Shown here: positions 1 through 13,099 of the stretch, in pieces
How the letters are laid out: every line of letters starts with the position of its first letter
How positions within the stretch are numbered: position 1 is the first letter of the stretch
NCBI RefSeq assembly: GCF_014219065.1
Contig: NZ_JACLGO010000002.1
Location: forward strand, 124,001 to 188,000
Direction: 5' to 3'
Source: Halopseudomonas xiamenensis
Lineage (GTDB): Bacteria > Pseudomonadota > Gammaproteobacteria > Pseudomonadales > Pseudomonadaceae
DNA: 64,000 nucleotides
Translations under genes and position numbers: made by a program
The notes under the pieces: generated by a model
Told to the model about the DNA's origin: nothing
Database searches by the model: none
Seen by the model: the letters and a program-made list of their open reading frames with translations, nothing else

Positions 1-1
1 C

Positions 2-400
2 CTGGTGGCACGCAAGATGAAACAGGGCCTGGCCGCGGTGGAGCAGTTCCGCCGCGAGCGCAACGATGCGTTTCATTTCAACTGGCTGCTCAAGGTCGAG
101 GAAGGCTTCCAGCGCCCGTTCGACCCGACCCACGAGAACATGGCGGCGCTGGAGCTACGCCGCAGCACGCCGCCGCACGAGCTGGCGGCCAACCTGCGCC
201 GGGCGTTCTCCGGCATCGTTGCCGGCAACGTCAAGGAACATGGCATCCGCCGGATCGAGGCGCATGGGCCCTATGAGCTGCACGGCGACCGGGAAATCAT
301 GCAGCCACTGGGCGCGCTGCTGCAGGCCTTCGTCGACCAGCAACGCATGAAGCTGCCCAACGGCACCGCCTACCAGCCGTGCTATCGGGTCATCAGCTGA
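2..400 (+). CDS. ppnN: PpnN-type pyrimidine/purine nucleotide 5'-monophosphate nucleosidase, C-terminal part (5' end outside window)
   Basis: The reading frame is already open at the left edge, so only about 132 C-terminal residues are visible. They match my memory of the end of E. coli PpnN (YgdH): PTHENM, RRAFSGIVAGNVKE and a terminal QQRMKLPNGTAYQPCY. This is the DUF3412-type C-terminal domain of the LOG-related nucleosidases, which hydrolyse nucleoside monophosphates to base plus ribose 5-phosphate. The catalytic Rossmann domain would lie upstream of base 1. A GTG at 5 could be read as a start, but without upstream sequence and with strong family similarity a truncated view of a longer gene is more likely. 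It is co-directional with glyQ, 81 bases upstream. Confidence 0.78.
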   Translation: MVARKMKQGLAAVEQFRRERNDAFHFNWLLKVEEGFQRPFDPTHENMAALELRRSTPPHELAANLRRAFSGIVAGNVKEHGIRRIEAHGPYELHGDREIMQPLGALLQAFVDQQRMKLPNGTAYQPCYRVIS

Positions 401-418
401 GACAAATAGCCAGCCATG

Positions 419-448
419 CTGTATGCCGCCCCGCCGGGATTGTATACT
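419..448 (+). promoter_or_regulatory. Possible sigma-70 promoter for glyQS
   Basis: The -10 candidate TATACT is at 443-448, with a weak -35 candidate CTGTAT at 419-424 and an 18-base spacer. It lies in the only gap before glyQ. The -35 match is poor, so this is tentative. Confidence 0.3.
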
Positions 449-481
449 TCGGCCTTTGCTCACAGTTGACCGGTGAAAAAC

Positions 482-1429
482 GTGACTCAGACAAATCCCG
501 CCGCCCAGACCTTCCAGGGCCTGATCCTGGCCCTGCAAAGCTACTGGGCGGAGCAGGGCTGCGTGCTACTGCAGCCCTATGACATGGAGGTGGGCGCCGG
601 AACCTTCCATACCGCGACCTTCCTGCGCTCCATCGGCCCGGAAATCTGGAACGCCGCCTATGTCCAGCCCAGCCGCCGTCCCGCCGATGGCCGCTATGGC
701 GAGAACCCCAACCGCCTGCAGCACTACTACCAGTTCCAGGTGGTGCTCAAGCCGAACCCGGACAATATCCAGGAGCTGTACCTGGATTCGCTGCGGCACA
801 TCGGTATCGATCCGCTGGTGCACGATATCCGCTTCGTCGAGGACAACTGGGAATCGCCAACCCTGGGCGCCTGGGGCCTGGGTTGGGAAGTCTGGCTCAA
901 CGGCATGGAAGTCACCCAGTTCACCTACTTCCAGCAGGTCGGTGGCGTCGAGTGCTATCCGGTCACCGGCGAGATCACCTACGGCCTGGAACGCCTGGCC
1001 ATGTATCTGCAGGGCGTGGACTCGGTCTACGATCTGGTCTACTCCGATGGCCCGTTCGGCAAGGTCACCTATGGCGATGTGTTCCACCAGAACGAGGTGG
1101 AGCAGTCGACCTACAACTTCGAGCACGCCAATGTCGACAAGCTGTTCGAGCTGTTCAGCTTCTACGAGAGCGAAGCCAACCGGCTGATCGAGGCCGAGCT
1201 GCCGCTGCCGGCCTACGAGATGGTGATGAAGGCCTCGCATACCTTCAACCTGCTGGATGCGCGGCGGGCCATTTCGGTGACCGAGCGCCAGCGCTATATC
1301 CTGCGCGTGCGTACCCTGGCCCGCTCGATCGCCCATGCCTATCTGCATGCCCGCGCCAAGCTCGGCTTCCCCATGGCCAGCCCCGAATTGCGTGACGAAG
1401 TACTGGCCAAACTGAAGGAGGCCGAATGA
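482..1429 (+). CDS. glyQ: Glycine--tRNA ligase alpha subunit
   Basis: Catalytic subunit of the bacterial alpha2beta2 glycyl-tRNA synthetase, which charges tRNA-Gly with glycine in the cytoplasm. The class II core is clear: [19 protein letters not shown] near the N terminus, then the [20 protein letters not shown] block and a [12 protein letters not shown] stretch. I chose the GTG at 482 because it gives 315 residues and a VTQTNPA start that aligns with the usual MSQTTPA of Pseudomonas GlyQ. A GTG at 473 would add three residues. Its TGA touches the start of glyS, so the two subunits are translationally coupled. Confidence 0.95.
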   Translation: MTQTNPAAQTFQGLILALQSYWAEQGCVLLQPYDMEVGAGTFHTATFLRSIGPEIWNAAYVQPSRRPADGRYGENPNRLQHYYQFQVVLKPNPDNIQELYLDSLRHIGIDPLVHDIRFVEDNWESPTLGAWGLGWEVWLNGMEVTQFTYFQQVGGVECYPVTGEITYGLERLAMYLQGVDSVYDLVYSDGPFGKVTYGDVFHQNEVEQSTYNFEHANVDKLFELFSFYESEANRLIEAELPLPAYEMVMKASHTFNLLDARRAISVTERQRYILRVRTLARSIAHAYLHARAKLGFPMASPELRDEVLAKLKEAE

Positions 1430-3483
1430 TGCAGGCACAGGATTTTCTGGTTGAACTGGGCACCGAAGAGCTGCCCCCCAAGGCGCTGAAATCGCTTGGT
1501 GAAGCCTTCCTCGCCGGAGTCGAGAAGGGCCTGGCCGAAGCCGGCCTGGGCTACCAGGCGGCACGTTACTACGCGGCGCCGCGGCGCCTGGCGGTGCTGG
1601 TCGAACAATTGGACAGCGAACAACCCGATCGCACCCAGCAGTTGGACGGCCCACCGGTAAAGGCCGCCTTCGATGCCGAGGGCAACCCGACCCAGGCAGC
1701 GCTGGGCTTTGCCCGCAAATGCGGCGTCGAGCTGAGCGAGCTGGACCAGAGCGGCCCGCGCCTGCGTTTCGTGCAAAGCATCCCCGGCCAGCAGGCCAGC
1801 GAGCTGCTGCCGGGTATCGTCGATGGTGCCCTGGCCGCCCTGCCGATTCCCAAGCGCATGCGCTGGGGCGCCGGCAAGACCGAGTTCGTGCGTCCGACCC
1901 AGTGGCTGGTGATGCTGCAGGGCGAGCAGCTGATTCCCTGTACCATTCTGTCGCAACAGGCCGGCCAGCATTCCTACGGGCACCGCTTCCATCACCCGCA
2001 GGCCGTGCAGATCAGTACACCGGCCAGCTATGCCGATGAGCTGCGCCAGGCGCACGTGATCGCCGATTTCAATGAGCGCCGCGAACTGATCCGCCAGCGC
2101 GTCGCCGAACTGGCCGCCGAGCAGCAGGGCACTGCCATCGTCCCCGATGACCTGCTGGATGAAGTGACCGCACTGGTCGAATGGCCGGTGCCACTGGTAT
2201 GCAGCTTCGAGGAGCGTTTCCTCGAGGTGCCGCAGGAAGCATTGATCTCCACCATGCAGGACAACCAGAAGTATTTCTGCCTGCTGGATGCCAACGGCAA
2301 GTTGCTGCCGCGCTTCATCACCGTGGCCAATATCGACAGCAGCGACCCGGCACAGATCGTCGCCGGTAACGAGAAGGTGGTGCGCCCGCGCCTGACCGAT
2401 GCCGAGTTCTTCTTCCAGCAGGACCAGAAACACCCGCTGGAGCGTAACAACCAGCGGCTGGCCAACGTGGTGTTCCAGGCTCAGCTGGGCAGCGTCTACG
2501 ACAAGGCATTGCGGGTTTCCAGCCTGGCCGCGTTCATTGCCGAGAGCATCGGCGGCGAGCCGGCCAATGCCGCGCGCGCCGGCCTGCTGAGCAAGTGCGA
2601 CCTGGCCAGCGAGATAGTCGGCGAATTCCCCGAGCTGCAGGGCATCGCCGGTTACTACTACGCCCGCCACGACGGTGAGGCCGAGGATGTGGCGCTGGCG
2701 CTGAACGAGCAGTACATGCCGCGCGGCGCCGGCGCCGAACTGCCGAGCACCCTGACCGGCGCCGCAGTGGCGCTGGCCGACAAGCTCGATACCCTGGCCG
2801 GTATCTTCGGCATCGGCATGCTGCCCACCGGCAGCAAGGACCCCTACGCCCTGCGCCGCGCCGCCCTCGGCATACTGCGCATCCTGATCGAGAAGCGCCT
2901 GGAGCTGGACCTGCACACCGCCCTGCAGACCGCGGTCAACCAGTACGGTACGGCGGTGACCAGCGATGGCCTGGTAGACCAGCTGCAGGACTTCATCTTC
3001 GACCGCCTGCGGGCCCGCTACGAGGATGAAGGCATCGATGTCGCCGTATACCAGTCGGTGCGTGCCGTGCATCCGGATTCGCCACTGGACTTCGACCAGC
3101 GCGTGCAGGCGGTACAGGCGTTCCGCCGGTTGCCCGAAGCCGAGGCGCTGGCCGCCGCCAACAAGCGCGTCTCGAACATCCTGGCCAAGGCCGACGTGGC
3201 CGTGCCCGGCGACATCGATCCAGCGCTGCTCGGCGAAGCCGCCGAACAGGCGCTGGCCACGGCCGTGCAGGCAGCTCGCAGCGCCGTCACGCCGCTGGCC
3301 GCCGAACGGCAGTATCAGGGCACCCTGGAACAGCTGGCGGCCCTGCGCGAGCCGGTGGACGCCTTCTTCGACCAGGTGCTGGTGAACGCCGAGGACCCGC
3401 AGGTCAAGGCCAACCGCTACGCGCTGCTGGCCCAGCTGCGTGGCCTGTTCCTCGGTGTCGCTGATATTTCGCTGCTCGGATGA
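1429..3483 (+). CDS. glyS: Glycine--tRNA ligase beta subunit
   Basis: Large beta subunit of glycyl-tRNA synthetase, 684 residues, the usual family length. It carries the tRNA-recognition parts: an N-terminal [16 protein letters not shown] block, conserved [16 protein letters not shown] and [14 protein letters not shown] blocks, and a C-terminal DALR-like anticodon-binding region ([16 protein letters not shown]). I chose the second of two adjacent ATGs because the AAGGAGG at 1415-1421 is 7 bases from it but only 4 from the ATG at 1426, and because MQAQDF aligns with the MSAQDF of relatives. It overlaps glyQ by one base (TGATG) and gmhB by four (ATGA). Confidence 0.95.
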   Translation: MQAQDFLVELGTEELPPKALKSLGEAFLAGVEKGLAEAGLGYQAARYYAAPRRLAVLVEQLDSEQPDRTQQLDGPPVKAAFDAEGNPTQAALGFARKCGVELSELDQSGPRLRFVQSIPGQQASELLPGIVDGALAALPIPKRMRWGAGKTEFVRPTQWLVMLQGEQLIPCTILSQQAGQHSYGHRFHHPQAVQISTPASYADELRQAHVIADFNERRELIRQRVAELAAEQQGTAIVPDDLLDEVTALVEWPVPLVCSFEERFLEVPQEALISTMQDNQKYFCLLDANGKLLPRFITVANIDSSDPAQIVAGNEKVVRPRLTDAEFFFQQDQKHPLERNNQRLANVVFQAQLGSVYDKALRVSSLAAFIAESIGGEPANAARAGLLSKCDLASEIVGEFPELQGIAGYYYARHDGEAEDVALALNEQYMPRGAGAELPSTLTGAAVALADKLDTLAGIFGIGMLPTGSKDPYALRRAALGILRILIEKRLELDLHTALQTAVNQYGTAVTSDGLVDQLQDFIFDRLRARYEDEGIDVAVYQSVRAVHPDSPLDFDQRVQAVQAFRRLPEAEALAAANKRVSNILAKADVAVPGDIDPALLGEAAEQALATAVQAARSAVTPLAAERQYQGTLEQLAALREPVDAFFDQVLVNAEDPQVKANRYALLAQLRGLFLGVADISLLG

Positions 3484-4013
3484 AGCTGATCATTCTCGAC
3501 CGCGATGGGGTCATCAATGAAGACTCCGACGCCTTCGTCAAATCCGTCGAGGAGTGGATCCCGTTGCCCGGCTCGATCGAGGCCATTGCGCGGCTGAGCC
3601 GGGCCGGCTGGACAGTGGCGGTGGCCACCAACCAGTCCGGCCTGGCTCGTGGCTACTTCACCGAGCAGACGCTGGAAGCCATGCACCAGCGCCTGCGCGA
3701 GCTGGTGGCGGAGCAGGGTGGACGGGTCGACCTGATCCGCCATTGCCCGCATGGCCCGGACGATGGTTGCGATTGCCGCAAGCCGCTGTCCGGCCTGTTC
3801 CGACAGATTGCCGAGCATTACGATGTTTCCCTGGCTGGCGTGCCGACCGTCGGCGACAGCCTGCGTGACCTGCAGGCTGGCGCAGCGATGGGCTGCCAGC
3901 CCTACCTGGTGCGTACCGGCAAGGGCCTGGTGACAGAATCCAGACCGCTGCCCGCCGGTACCCTTGTCTTCGATGATCTGGCCGCCGTGGCCAGCCACCT
4001 GCTGGAAGCCTGA
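3480..4013 (+). CDS. gmhB: D-glycero-beta-D-manno-heptose 1,7-bisphosphate 7-phosphatase
   Basis: HAD-superfamily histidinol-phosphatase-like enzyme of 177 residues that removes the 7-phosphate in ADP-heptose synthesis for the lipopolysaccharide inner core. The nucleophile and acid are in LDRDGV (D7 and D9), motif II is ATNQSG near residue 50, and motif III/IV is [10 protein letters not shown] near residue 125. A cysteine-rich loop ([15 protein letters not shown]) is the zinc site that sets GmhB apart from other HAD phosphatases. The ATGA overlap with glyS and 3-base gap to the next gene place it in the glyQS operon, as around the origin of P. aeruginosa. Confidence 0.92.
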   Translation: MKLIILDRDGVINEDSDAFVKSVEEWIPLPGSIEAIARLSRAGWTVAVATNQSGLARGYFTEQTLEAMHQRLRELVAEQGGRVDLIRHCPHGPDDGCDCRKPLSGLFRQIAEHYDVSLAGVPTVGDSLRDLQAGAAMGCQPYLVRTGKGLVTESRPLPAGTLVFDDLAAVASHLLEA

Positions 4014-4016
4014 CCC

Positions 4017-4751
4017 ATGCCCGTGCTGATGGCCCTGCGTGTCACCCTGTTCTACCTGCTGCTGTCCACCAGTGCCGTGATCTGGGGGCTGCTGATGCTG
4101 CTGATCGGCCCGTTCATGCCCTATCGCACCCGCTTCAAGGTGGTGCTGGAATGGTGGTGCCGCATGGCCATCTGGCTGACCCGGCATCTGGTAGGCATTC
4201 GCTACGAAGTCAGCGGGGTGGAGAACATTCCCGATCAGGCCGGAGTGATCCTGGCCAACCATCAAAGCACCTGGGAAACCTTCTTCCTGCAGCAGGTGTT
4301 CCGTCCGCAGACCCAACTGATCAAGAAGGAACTGCTGTACGTGCCCTTCTTCGGCTGGGCCTTCGCCCTGCTCAAGCCGATTGCCATCAATCGCAGCAAG
4401 GCGCGCAGCTCGCTGCAGCAGCTCAACCGTATCGGTGGCGAGCGGCTGCGTGACGGGGTCTGGGTGCTGGTATTCCCCGAGGGCACGCGGGTGCTGCCGG
4501 GGCAGCCGATCAAGTTCACCCGCGGCGGCGCCGCCCTGGCCTGTGCCAACAACGCCCCGGTGGTACCGGTGGCGCACAACGCCGGCGAGTTCTGGCCCAA
4601 GCGTGGTTGGGGCAAACGCCCCGGCACGGTGCAGGTGAAGATAGGCCCGGCGATCTATCCCAAGGGCCCGGACCCACGCTCCATCGTCGAGGTCAACAAG
4701 CAGGCCGAGGCCTGGGTGCAGCAGGCGATGCGGGAAATCCAGGGCAGCTGA
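4017..4751 (+). CDS. lptA: Lysophospholipid acyltransferase family protein (1-acylglycerol-3-phosphate acyltransferase type)
   Basis: PlsC-like membrane acyltransferase of 244 residues. It has one or two N-terminal membrane segments (about 6-32), then the catalytic motif NHQSTWE (H82 to E87; glutamate stands where many family members have aspartate). A NRSKA block follows near 125 and the substrate-binding EGTR is at 155-158. The likely role is acyl-CoA or acyl-ACP transfer to a lysophospholipid at the inner face of the cytoplasmic membrane. In P. aeruginosa the gene in the same place (PA0005) is named lptA for lysophosphatidic acid acyltransferase; it is not the LPS-transport LptA. Last gene of the glyQ-glyS-gmhB run. 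Confidence 0.85.
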   Translation: MPVLMALRVTLFYLLLSTSAVIWGLLMLLIGPFMPYRTRFKVVLEWWCRMAIWLTRHLVGIRYEVSGVENIPDQAGVILANHQSTWETFFLQQVFRPQTQLIKKELLYVPFFGWAFALLKPIAINRSKARSSLQQLNRIGGERLRDGVWVLVFPEGTRVLPGQPIKFTRGGAALACANNAPVVPVAHNAGEFWPKRGWGKRPGTVQVKIGPAIYPKGPDPRSIVEVNKQAEAWVQQAMREIQGS

Positions 4752-4791
4752 GCTACGCTGACCACTCACACAGCCAGGACGCCGCGTTCAT

Positions 4792-5916
4792 ATGGATGTA
4801 TTCCGCTATCTGCATGCCCTGTCCGAGCGTAACGGCTCGGACCTGTTCTTCAGTGTCGGCGCGCCGGTCACCCTCAAGCGCGAGGGCCAGTATCATCAAC
4901 TGGAAAAACAGCCGCTGCCACCGGGTTCGGTCAAGCAGCTGGCCTATCAGCTGCTGAGCCAGAAACAGATCGCCGAGTTCGAGCGCAATCTGGAAATGAA
5001 CCTGGCGGTGGGCGTGCCCAATGCCGGTCGCTTCCGCATCAATGTGTATTACCAACGCGGCGAAGTGGCGATGGTGGTGCGGCATATCAATCACCAGATC
5101 CCGCGCATCGCCGAGCTGGGCCTGCCCAGTGAACTGGAGCAGCTGGTGATGCTCGACCGCGGCCTGATCCTGGTAGTTGGCGCCGCCGGCTCCGGCAAGT
5201 CGACCACCCTGGCCTCCATGCTCGATTACCGTGCAGCGCACCGGGCCGGGCATATCGTCTGCATCGAGGACCCCATCGAGTTCCTGCACCGCCATCAGCT
5301 GGCGATCATCGACCAGCGTGAAGTGGGCCTGGACACGCTGAGCTTCTCGGAGGCACTGCGTAACGTGCTGCGCGAATCGCCGGACGTGATCATGATCGGC
5401 GAGATCCGCGATCTGGAGACCATGCAGCACGCCCTGCACTACAGCGATACCGGACACCTGGTGCTGGCCACCCTGCACGCCACCAACGCCTCACAGGCGG
5501 TCGAGCGCATGGTCAACCTGTTCCCCAAGGAAGCCCGCAACCAGGTACTCGGCGATATCGCCATGAACCTGGCCGCCGTCATTGGCCAGCGGCTGGTACC
5601 GGGGCTGCAGAAAAAGCGCGTGGCGGCGGTGGAAATGCTGCTGCGCACGCCCTATATCGTCGACCTGATCGCTCGTGACGAACTGGACGAGATCAAGCCG
5701 GCCATGAGCCGCAGCGCCGAACTGGGCCTGCAGACCTTCGACCAGCATCTGTACGAACTGGTCCAGACCGGCGCGATCAGCCTCGACGAGGCTCTCAAAC
5801 ACGCGGACTCGCGTACCGACCTGACGCTCAGGGCACGGCTGGAGAAGGGCTTCAGCTATGAGGAGAACGAGATGAAGGTGTTGCGGGATGGGGATCTGAC
5901 CGACGATTTTCGCTAG
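4792..5916 (+). CDS. PilT/PilU-family type IV pilus retraction ATPase paralogue, stand-alone
   Basis: A 374-residue secretion-superfamily ATPase. Walker A is GAAGSGKST (130-138), the Asp box is CIEDPIEF (157-164), Walker B is DVIMIGEIRD (198-207) and the His box is TGHLVLATLHATN (220-232). The length and the HLYEL/DDFR-type C terminus resemble PilU more than PilT. No pilus gene lies nearby: lptA is 40 bases upstream and the downstream region is structured non-coding DNA. In P. aeruginosa nothing sits between gyrB and lptA, so this looks like a lineage-specific insertion of a third PilT/PilU homologue. It probably drives or tunes pilus retraction, but its partner is unknown. Confidence 0.85.
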   Translation: MDVFRYLHALSERNGSDLFFSVGAPVTLKREGQYHQLEKQPLPPGSVKQLAYQLLSQKQIAEFERNLEMNLAVGVPNAGRFRINVYYQRGEVAMVVRHINHQIPRIAELGLPSELEQLVMLDRGLILVVGAAGSGKSTTLASMLDYRAAHRAGHIVCIEDPIEFLHRHQLAIIDQREVGLDTLSFSEALRNVLRESPDVIMIGEIRDLETMQHALHYSDTGHLVLATLHATNASQAVERMVNLFPKEARNQVLGDIAMNLAAVIGQRLVPGLQKKRVAAVEMLLRTPYIVDLIARDELDEIKPAMSRSAELGLQTFDQHLYELVQTGAISLDEALKHADSRTDLTLRARLEKGFSYEENEMKVLRDGDLTDDFR

Positions 5917-5935
5917 ACAACAGGCCTGCACTCAG

Positions 5936-6025
5936 CCCCACTCCTGCAGAAGCCCCGCCCCCGGGGCGGGCGAAGGGTGAGAGCCTTCGCAGTTGCATGG
6001 GAGCATAGATCTCCTACAGGAGCGG
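5936..6025. repeat. Cluster of three small hairpins (REP-like intergenic element)
   Basis: Three inverted repeats follow one another after the PilU-like gene: GCCCCG/CGGGGC around 5951-5970, CGAAGG/CCTTCG around 5971-5988 and CTCCT/AGGAG around 6010-6022. There is no T-run, so it is not a standard terminator. It lies between convergent genes, a common place for repetitive extragenic palindromes in pseudomonads. Confidence 0.45.
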
Positions 6026-6045
6026 GGCCATGCGCTGGCTCAAGT

Positions 6046-6237
6046 TCAGGTTTCGTTCTTTTGCTCGGCCTGTTTCTTCAGTTCTTCGGCTGGAATTTCA
6101 ACCACCTTGCCGTCTATCTGAACCACAATGCCGGTGCCATGTTTGATAGCCTCTTCGCGGGCCAGTTGTGCCGAACGTAGTAAGGCAGCTGATATTTCCT
6201 GCTCAAACGTCGTTGCGTTTTCTCTCTGAGCACTCAT
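6046..6237 (-). CDS. 63-residue partner protein of the zeta-toxin-like kinase (putative antitoxin)
   Basis: Small acidic-to-neutral protein. An amphipathic helical N-terminal half (EISAALLRSAQLAREEAIKH) is followed by a short beta-like TGTGIVVQIDGKVVEI segment and a charged tail. Its ATG overlaps the stop of the kinase gene (ATGA at 6234-6237), so it depends on translation of the kinase. It does not look like the classical epsilon antitoxin, and toxin-before-antitoxin order is the reverse of most type II modules. I know of similar small proteins beside zeta-like kinases but cannot name a family. The antitoxin role is inferred from gene context only. Confidence 0.7.
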   Translation of the reverse strand: MSAQRENATTFEQEISAALLRSAQLAREEAIKHGTGIVVQIDGKVVEIPAEELKKQAEQKNET

Positions 6238-6764
6238 TTGTTGACTCCTTGCCGCAGCAAAGTAGGCTTTTCTCCGGAATTATCATACAGAAGCCATTCA
6301 TCCACTGCATGCCTGTAGTCGCTATGCAGCAACGTCAAGCCGGCCTTGAACCGCCTCTGAATCACTGGCACAGGTATGTTATGCCCACCATGAGCGACAC
6401 GACGTGCTACCCGCTGGATAGCAATGCCGACGTCATCAAGCGACAAGAACATCAGCCTGACTTTATACCCAGCCTCCCGCCAGCGCTTTATATGCTTCAG
6501 ATACCCTCTGCCGGACAAGGTGGTCTCTATTGCAAAGCTTTCCCCTCGCTGAAAACAGCTTTCCACCTCTTCCAGCATTATTTTCCCAGCGCGTACAGCA
6601 ACCAGCTCAGGATCAAAAGGTGAAAGCCCTGCTGCAATATAATCGGCATTGATGAAACGGACCCGGTCTTTAAGTGGAGCGAGGAACGTGCGGGCAAAGG
6701 TGGTTTTGCCGGCACCATTGGGACCGGCAATAATCAGAACCTGTTTTTGATCAGCGCTGTTCAT
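6234..6764 (-). CDS. Zeta-toxin-like P-loop kinase
   Basis: A 176-residue protein with Walker A GPNGAGKTT (14-22), an INAD segment (D41) and FAIETTLSG (E80) that fit the zeta-toxin/AAA_33 kinase fold. Zeta toxins phosphorylate UDP-N-acetylglucosamine and so block peptidoglycan synthesis. Many chromosomal relatives are smaller and of unproven target, and this one is shorter than plasmid zeta (about 287 residues). Arginines in RVARRV near 118-123 could be the phosphate-contacting residues. It sits between gyrB and the PilU-like gene in a stretch visibly richer in A and T than its neighbours, suggesting acquisition. Translation is coupled upstream to a short frame and downstream to the 63-residue partner, both by ATGA. 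Confidence 0.8.
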   Translation of the reverse strand: MNSADQKQVLIIAGPNGAGKTTFARTFLAPLKDRVRFINADYIAAGLSPFDPELVAVRAGKIMLEEVESCFQRGESFAIETTLSGRGYLKHIKRWREAGYKVRLMFLSLDDVGIAIQRVARRVAHGGHNIPVPVIQRRFKAGLTLLHSDYRHAVDEWLLYDNSGEKPTLLRQGVNK

Positions 6765-6841
6765 TCAGTTTCATCCAGGAGGTTAAGCGAAGCCATTGCC
6801 TCAATTCCTGATTCAACGTCCTCTCGATGTTCTGGAACCAC
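6761..6841 (-). CDS. Possible short ORF or remnant upstream of the zeta-like kinase
   Basis: A frame ending in VESGIEAMASLNLLDETE stops at a TGA that overlaps the kinase ATG (ATGA). The best start after gyrB is a GTG at 6841, giving 26 residues. The frame stays open further into the gyrB 3' end, so it may also be the tail of a longer gene that was cut off when the insert landed next to gyrB. The acidic, protein-like composition and exact coupling suggest that it is, or was, translated. No family recognised. Confidence 0.3.
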   Translation of the reverse strand: MVPEHREDVESGIEAMASLNLLDETE

Positions 6842-6860
6842 GCTGACTTGCAAGCAGGCA

Positions 6861-10389
<3,529 letters not shown>

Positions 10390-10394
10390 ACAGC

Positions 10395-11498
10395 TCAGAG
10401 ACGCATGGGCATGACAACGTAGAGACTGTCGTCGGATTCGGATTCCTGGATCAGTGCGCTGCTATTGGCATCGGACAGGATCATCTTGATCTGCTCGTTG
10501 CTCAATACGTTCATCACGTCCAGCAGGTAACTGACGTTGAAGCCGATTTCCAATGGCGCGCCGGAATAATCCACCACCGCGTCTTCTTCCGCCTCTTCCT
10601 GCTCCGGGTTGTTGGCCTGGATCTTCAGCAGCGAATCGCTGAGCATCAGGCGGATGCCGCGGTACTTCTCGTTGGACAGAATCGCGGTACGGCTGAAGGC
10701 ATTGCGCAGCGACTGACGATCGGCGAGCACCACCTTGTCACCACCGCGCGGCAACACCCGCTCGTAATCCGGGAACTTGCCGTCCACCAGCTTGGAGGTG
10801 AAGGTGAAGTCGCCGGTAGTGGCGCGGATATGGTGGGTGCCCAGTACGATATTGATCAGGTCGTCGGCTTCACCCAGCAGGCGGGCCAGCTCCAGGATGC
10901 CCTTGCGCGGCACGATCAACTGGTACTTTTCCTGATAATCGATATTCGCGTCCACGGTGCACATCGCCATGCGGTGGCCATCGGTGGCCACGGCGCGCAG
11001 CTGGCCCTGGTTGATTTCCAGCAGCATGCCGTTCAGGTAATAACGCACGTCCTGCTGGGCCATGGCAAAACCGGTGCGCTCGATCAGGCGCCGCAACTTG
11101 TTCTGGTTGATGGCGAAGCTCATGGCACCGGCGCCGTCTTCCACATTGGGGAAGTCGGTGGCCGGCAGGGTGGCCAGGGTGAAGCGGCTGCGACCGGCCT
11201 TGAGAATAGCCTTGCCTTCCTCGACGCGGAAGTTGATGGTGGCTTCATCCGGCAGGGATTTGCAGATGTCCATCAACTTGCGCGCCGGTACGGTGATCTC
11301 ACCGGGCTCGGCTGGCTCTTCCAGGTTGATCCGTCCGATCAGTTCGACCTCCAGGTCGGTACCGGTCAATGACAGCGTGCTTCCATCGACCACCATGAGA
11401 ACATTGGACAGAACCGGCAGCGTCTGCCGGCGTTCGACGACACCTGCCACCAATTGCAATGGCTTCAACAGGGCTTCGCGCTGGATGGTAAATTGCAT
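10395..11498 (-). CDS. dnaN: DNA polymerase III beta subunit (sliding clamp)
   Basis: Ring-forming processivity clamp of 367 residues, the same length as in P. aeruginosa. It opens [32 protein letters not shown] and ends YVVMPMRL, which includes the hydrophobic-pocket residues that bind client proteins. I chose the ATG at 11498. A longer frame from 11543 adds 15 residues not found in relatives. It lies 49 bases downstream of dnaA and 5 bases before recF, in one operon. Confidence 0.96.
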   Translation of the reverse strand: MQFTIQREALLKPLQLVAGVVERRQTLPVLSNVLMVVDGSTLSLTGTDLEVELIGRINLEEPAEPGEITVPARKLMDICKSLPDEATINFRVEEGKAILKAGRSRFTLATLPATDFPNVEDGAGAMSFAINQNKLRRLIERTGFAMAQQDVRYYLNGMLLEINQGQLRAVATDGHRMAMCTVDANIDYQEKYQLIVPRKGILELARLLGEADDLINIVLGTHHIRATTGDFTFTSKLVDGKFPDYERVLPRGGDKVVLADRQSLRNAFSRTAILSNEKYRGIRLMLSDSLLKIQANNPEQEEAEEDAVVDYSGAPLEIGFNVSYLLDVMNVLSNEQIKMILSDANSSALIQESESDDSLYVVMPMRL

Positions 11499-11547
11499 TG
11501 TCTTCCTTCGACCTCGTGCAGGTTGGCAATTTGCTTGGCACACACGC

Positions 11548-13029
11548 TCAGGTGGTCAGTGTCCGCAGCAGGTTTTTGTAATCTTCGCGGATATCCGCAT
11601 CAATTTCACGCAATTCTGCGATCTTTCGTGTGGCATGCAGCACAGTTGTATGGTCCCGTCCGCCAAAGGCGTCGCCGATCTCCGGCAGGCTGTGGTTGGT
11701 CAGTTCCTTGGACAGCGCCATCGCTACCTGGCGCGGTCGGGCCACCGAACGCGAGCGACGCTTGGACAGAATATCCGCCACCTTGATCTTGTAGTACTCG
11801 GCGACGGTGCGCTGGATATTGTCGATACTGACCAGCTTGTCCTGCAGGGCGAGCAGGTCCTTGAGCGATTCGCGGATCAGCTCGATGGTGATGTCCCGGC
11901 CCATGAAGTGCGCACTGGCGATGACCCGCTTGAGCGCCCCCTCCAGTTCACGCACGTTGGAGCGGATGCGCTGGGCGATGAAGAAGGCGGCATCGTGCGG
12001 CAGATCGATGCGCGACTGCTCGGCCTTCTTCATCAGAATGGCAACCCGGGTCTCCAGCTCCGGCGGCTCCACCGCCACCGTCAGGCCCCAGCCGAAACGC
12101 GATTTGAGGCGTTCTTCCAGACCGTCGATTTCCTTGGGATAGCGGTCGCTGGTCAGGATCACCTGCTGTCCACCTTCCAGCAAGGCATTGAAAGTATGGA
12201 AGAATTCCTCCTGGGAGCGTTCCTTCTTGGCGAAGAACTGGATGTCGTCGATCAGCAGCGCATCGACCGACCGGTAGTAACGCTTGAAGTCATTGATGGC
12301 GTTCATCTGCAACGCCTTGACCATATCCGCCACGAACCGCTCGGAATGCAGATAGACGATCTTGGCCGCCGGGTTCTTCTTCAGCAGATGGTTGCCCACC
12401 GCATGCATGAGGTGAGTCTTACCCAAACCGACACCACCGTACAGGAACAGCGGGTTATAGCCATGCTTGGGATTGTCCGCCACCTGCCAGGCCGCAGCGC
12501 GGGCCAATTGGTTGGATTTACCCTCGACGAAGTTCTCGAAGGTGAAGCTGCGGTTCAGGTAGCTGGTGTGCTTGACCACCGCATTGCCAGCCTGATCGGC
12601 CCGCTGCGGAGCGCGGGGCTCCTCTTCATCCACCTTGTCATGGGAACCCTGCTCGGGCTGGAAGCCCTGGGCATTGCCCGAGGGACGAGGAGCTGGGGGT
12701 GGCGCCGCTGGCGGAGCCGCTTCTTCAGCACGTGGCGCCGGGGAGCTCATCGCTGCCGGTGCCGGAGCGACCGCGGCGGCGCTGCGGCGGCTGCCGATCA
12801 GCAGCGACACCAGCGGCGCCTGCCCCTGGGACAGATCATCCAGCAACTCCTGGATACGGTTCAGATACTTGTCGTTGACCCAGTCCAGCACAAAGCGGTT
12901 CGGTGCATACAGACGCAGCTCGGCATTATCGCCTTCCACCTGCAGGGGACGGATCCAGGTATTGAACTGCTGGGATGGAAGCTCATCACGCAAAAAGTCT
13001 ATGCATTGCTGCCAGAGTACAACAGACAC
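11548..13029 (-). CDS. dnaA: Chromosomal replication initiator DnaA
   Basis: AAA+ initiator of 493 residues. Domain I (about 1-80) starts [25 protein letters not shown]. Domain II (about 80-150) is a proline/alanine-rich linker. Domain III has Walker A GGVGLGKT and Walker B LLIDDIQF. Domain IV carries the DnaA signature [15 protein letters not shown]. The start is a GTG at 13029. It binds the DnaA boxes in the adjacent oriC (13.1-13.5 kb) and probably those near 18.4 kb. It reads away from the origin toward dnaN-recF-gyrB. Confidence 0.97.
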   Translation of the reverse strand: MSVVLWQQCIDFLRDELPSQQFNTWIRPLQVEGDNAELRLYAPNRFVLDWVNDKYLNRIQELLDDLSQGQAPLVSLLIGSRRSAAAVAPAPAAMSSPAPRAEEAAPPAAPPPAPRPSGNAQGFQPEQGSHDKVDEEEPRAPQRADQAGNAVVKHTSYLNRSFTFENFVEGKSNQLARAAAWQVADNPKHGYNPLFLYGGVGLGKTHLMHAVGNHLLKKNPAAKIVYLHSERFVADMVKALQMNAINDFKRYYRSVDALLIDDIQFFAKKERSQEEFFHTFNALLEGGQQVILTSDRYPKEIDGLEERLKSRFGWGLTVAVEPPELETRVAILMKKAEQSRIDLPHDAAFFIAQRIRSNVRELEGALKRVIASAHFMGRDITIELIRESLKDLLALQDKLVSIDNIQRTVAEYYKIKVADILSKRRSRSVARPRQVAMALSKELTNHSLPEIGDAFGGRDHTTVLHATRKIAELREIDADIREDYKNLLRTLTT

Positions 13030-13099
13030 TAAATTCCCCCGACTTCAAGCCTGCACGGCTCGAGTTGCTTGATGAAAGATTCGCGCAGGCAAGCCGGTC

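Noticed and set aside
566-1654. Long open frame (about 360 codons) antisense to glyQ
   Set aside because: Produced by high GC at third codon positions of glyQ; no ribosome site and no recognisable protein.
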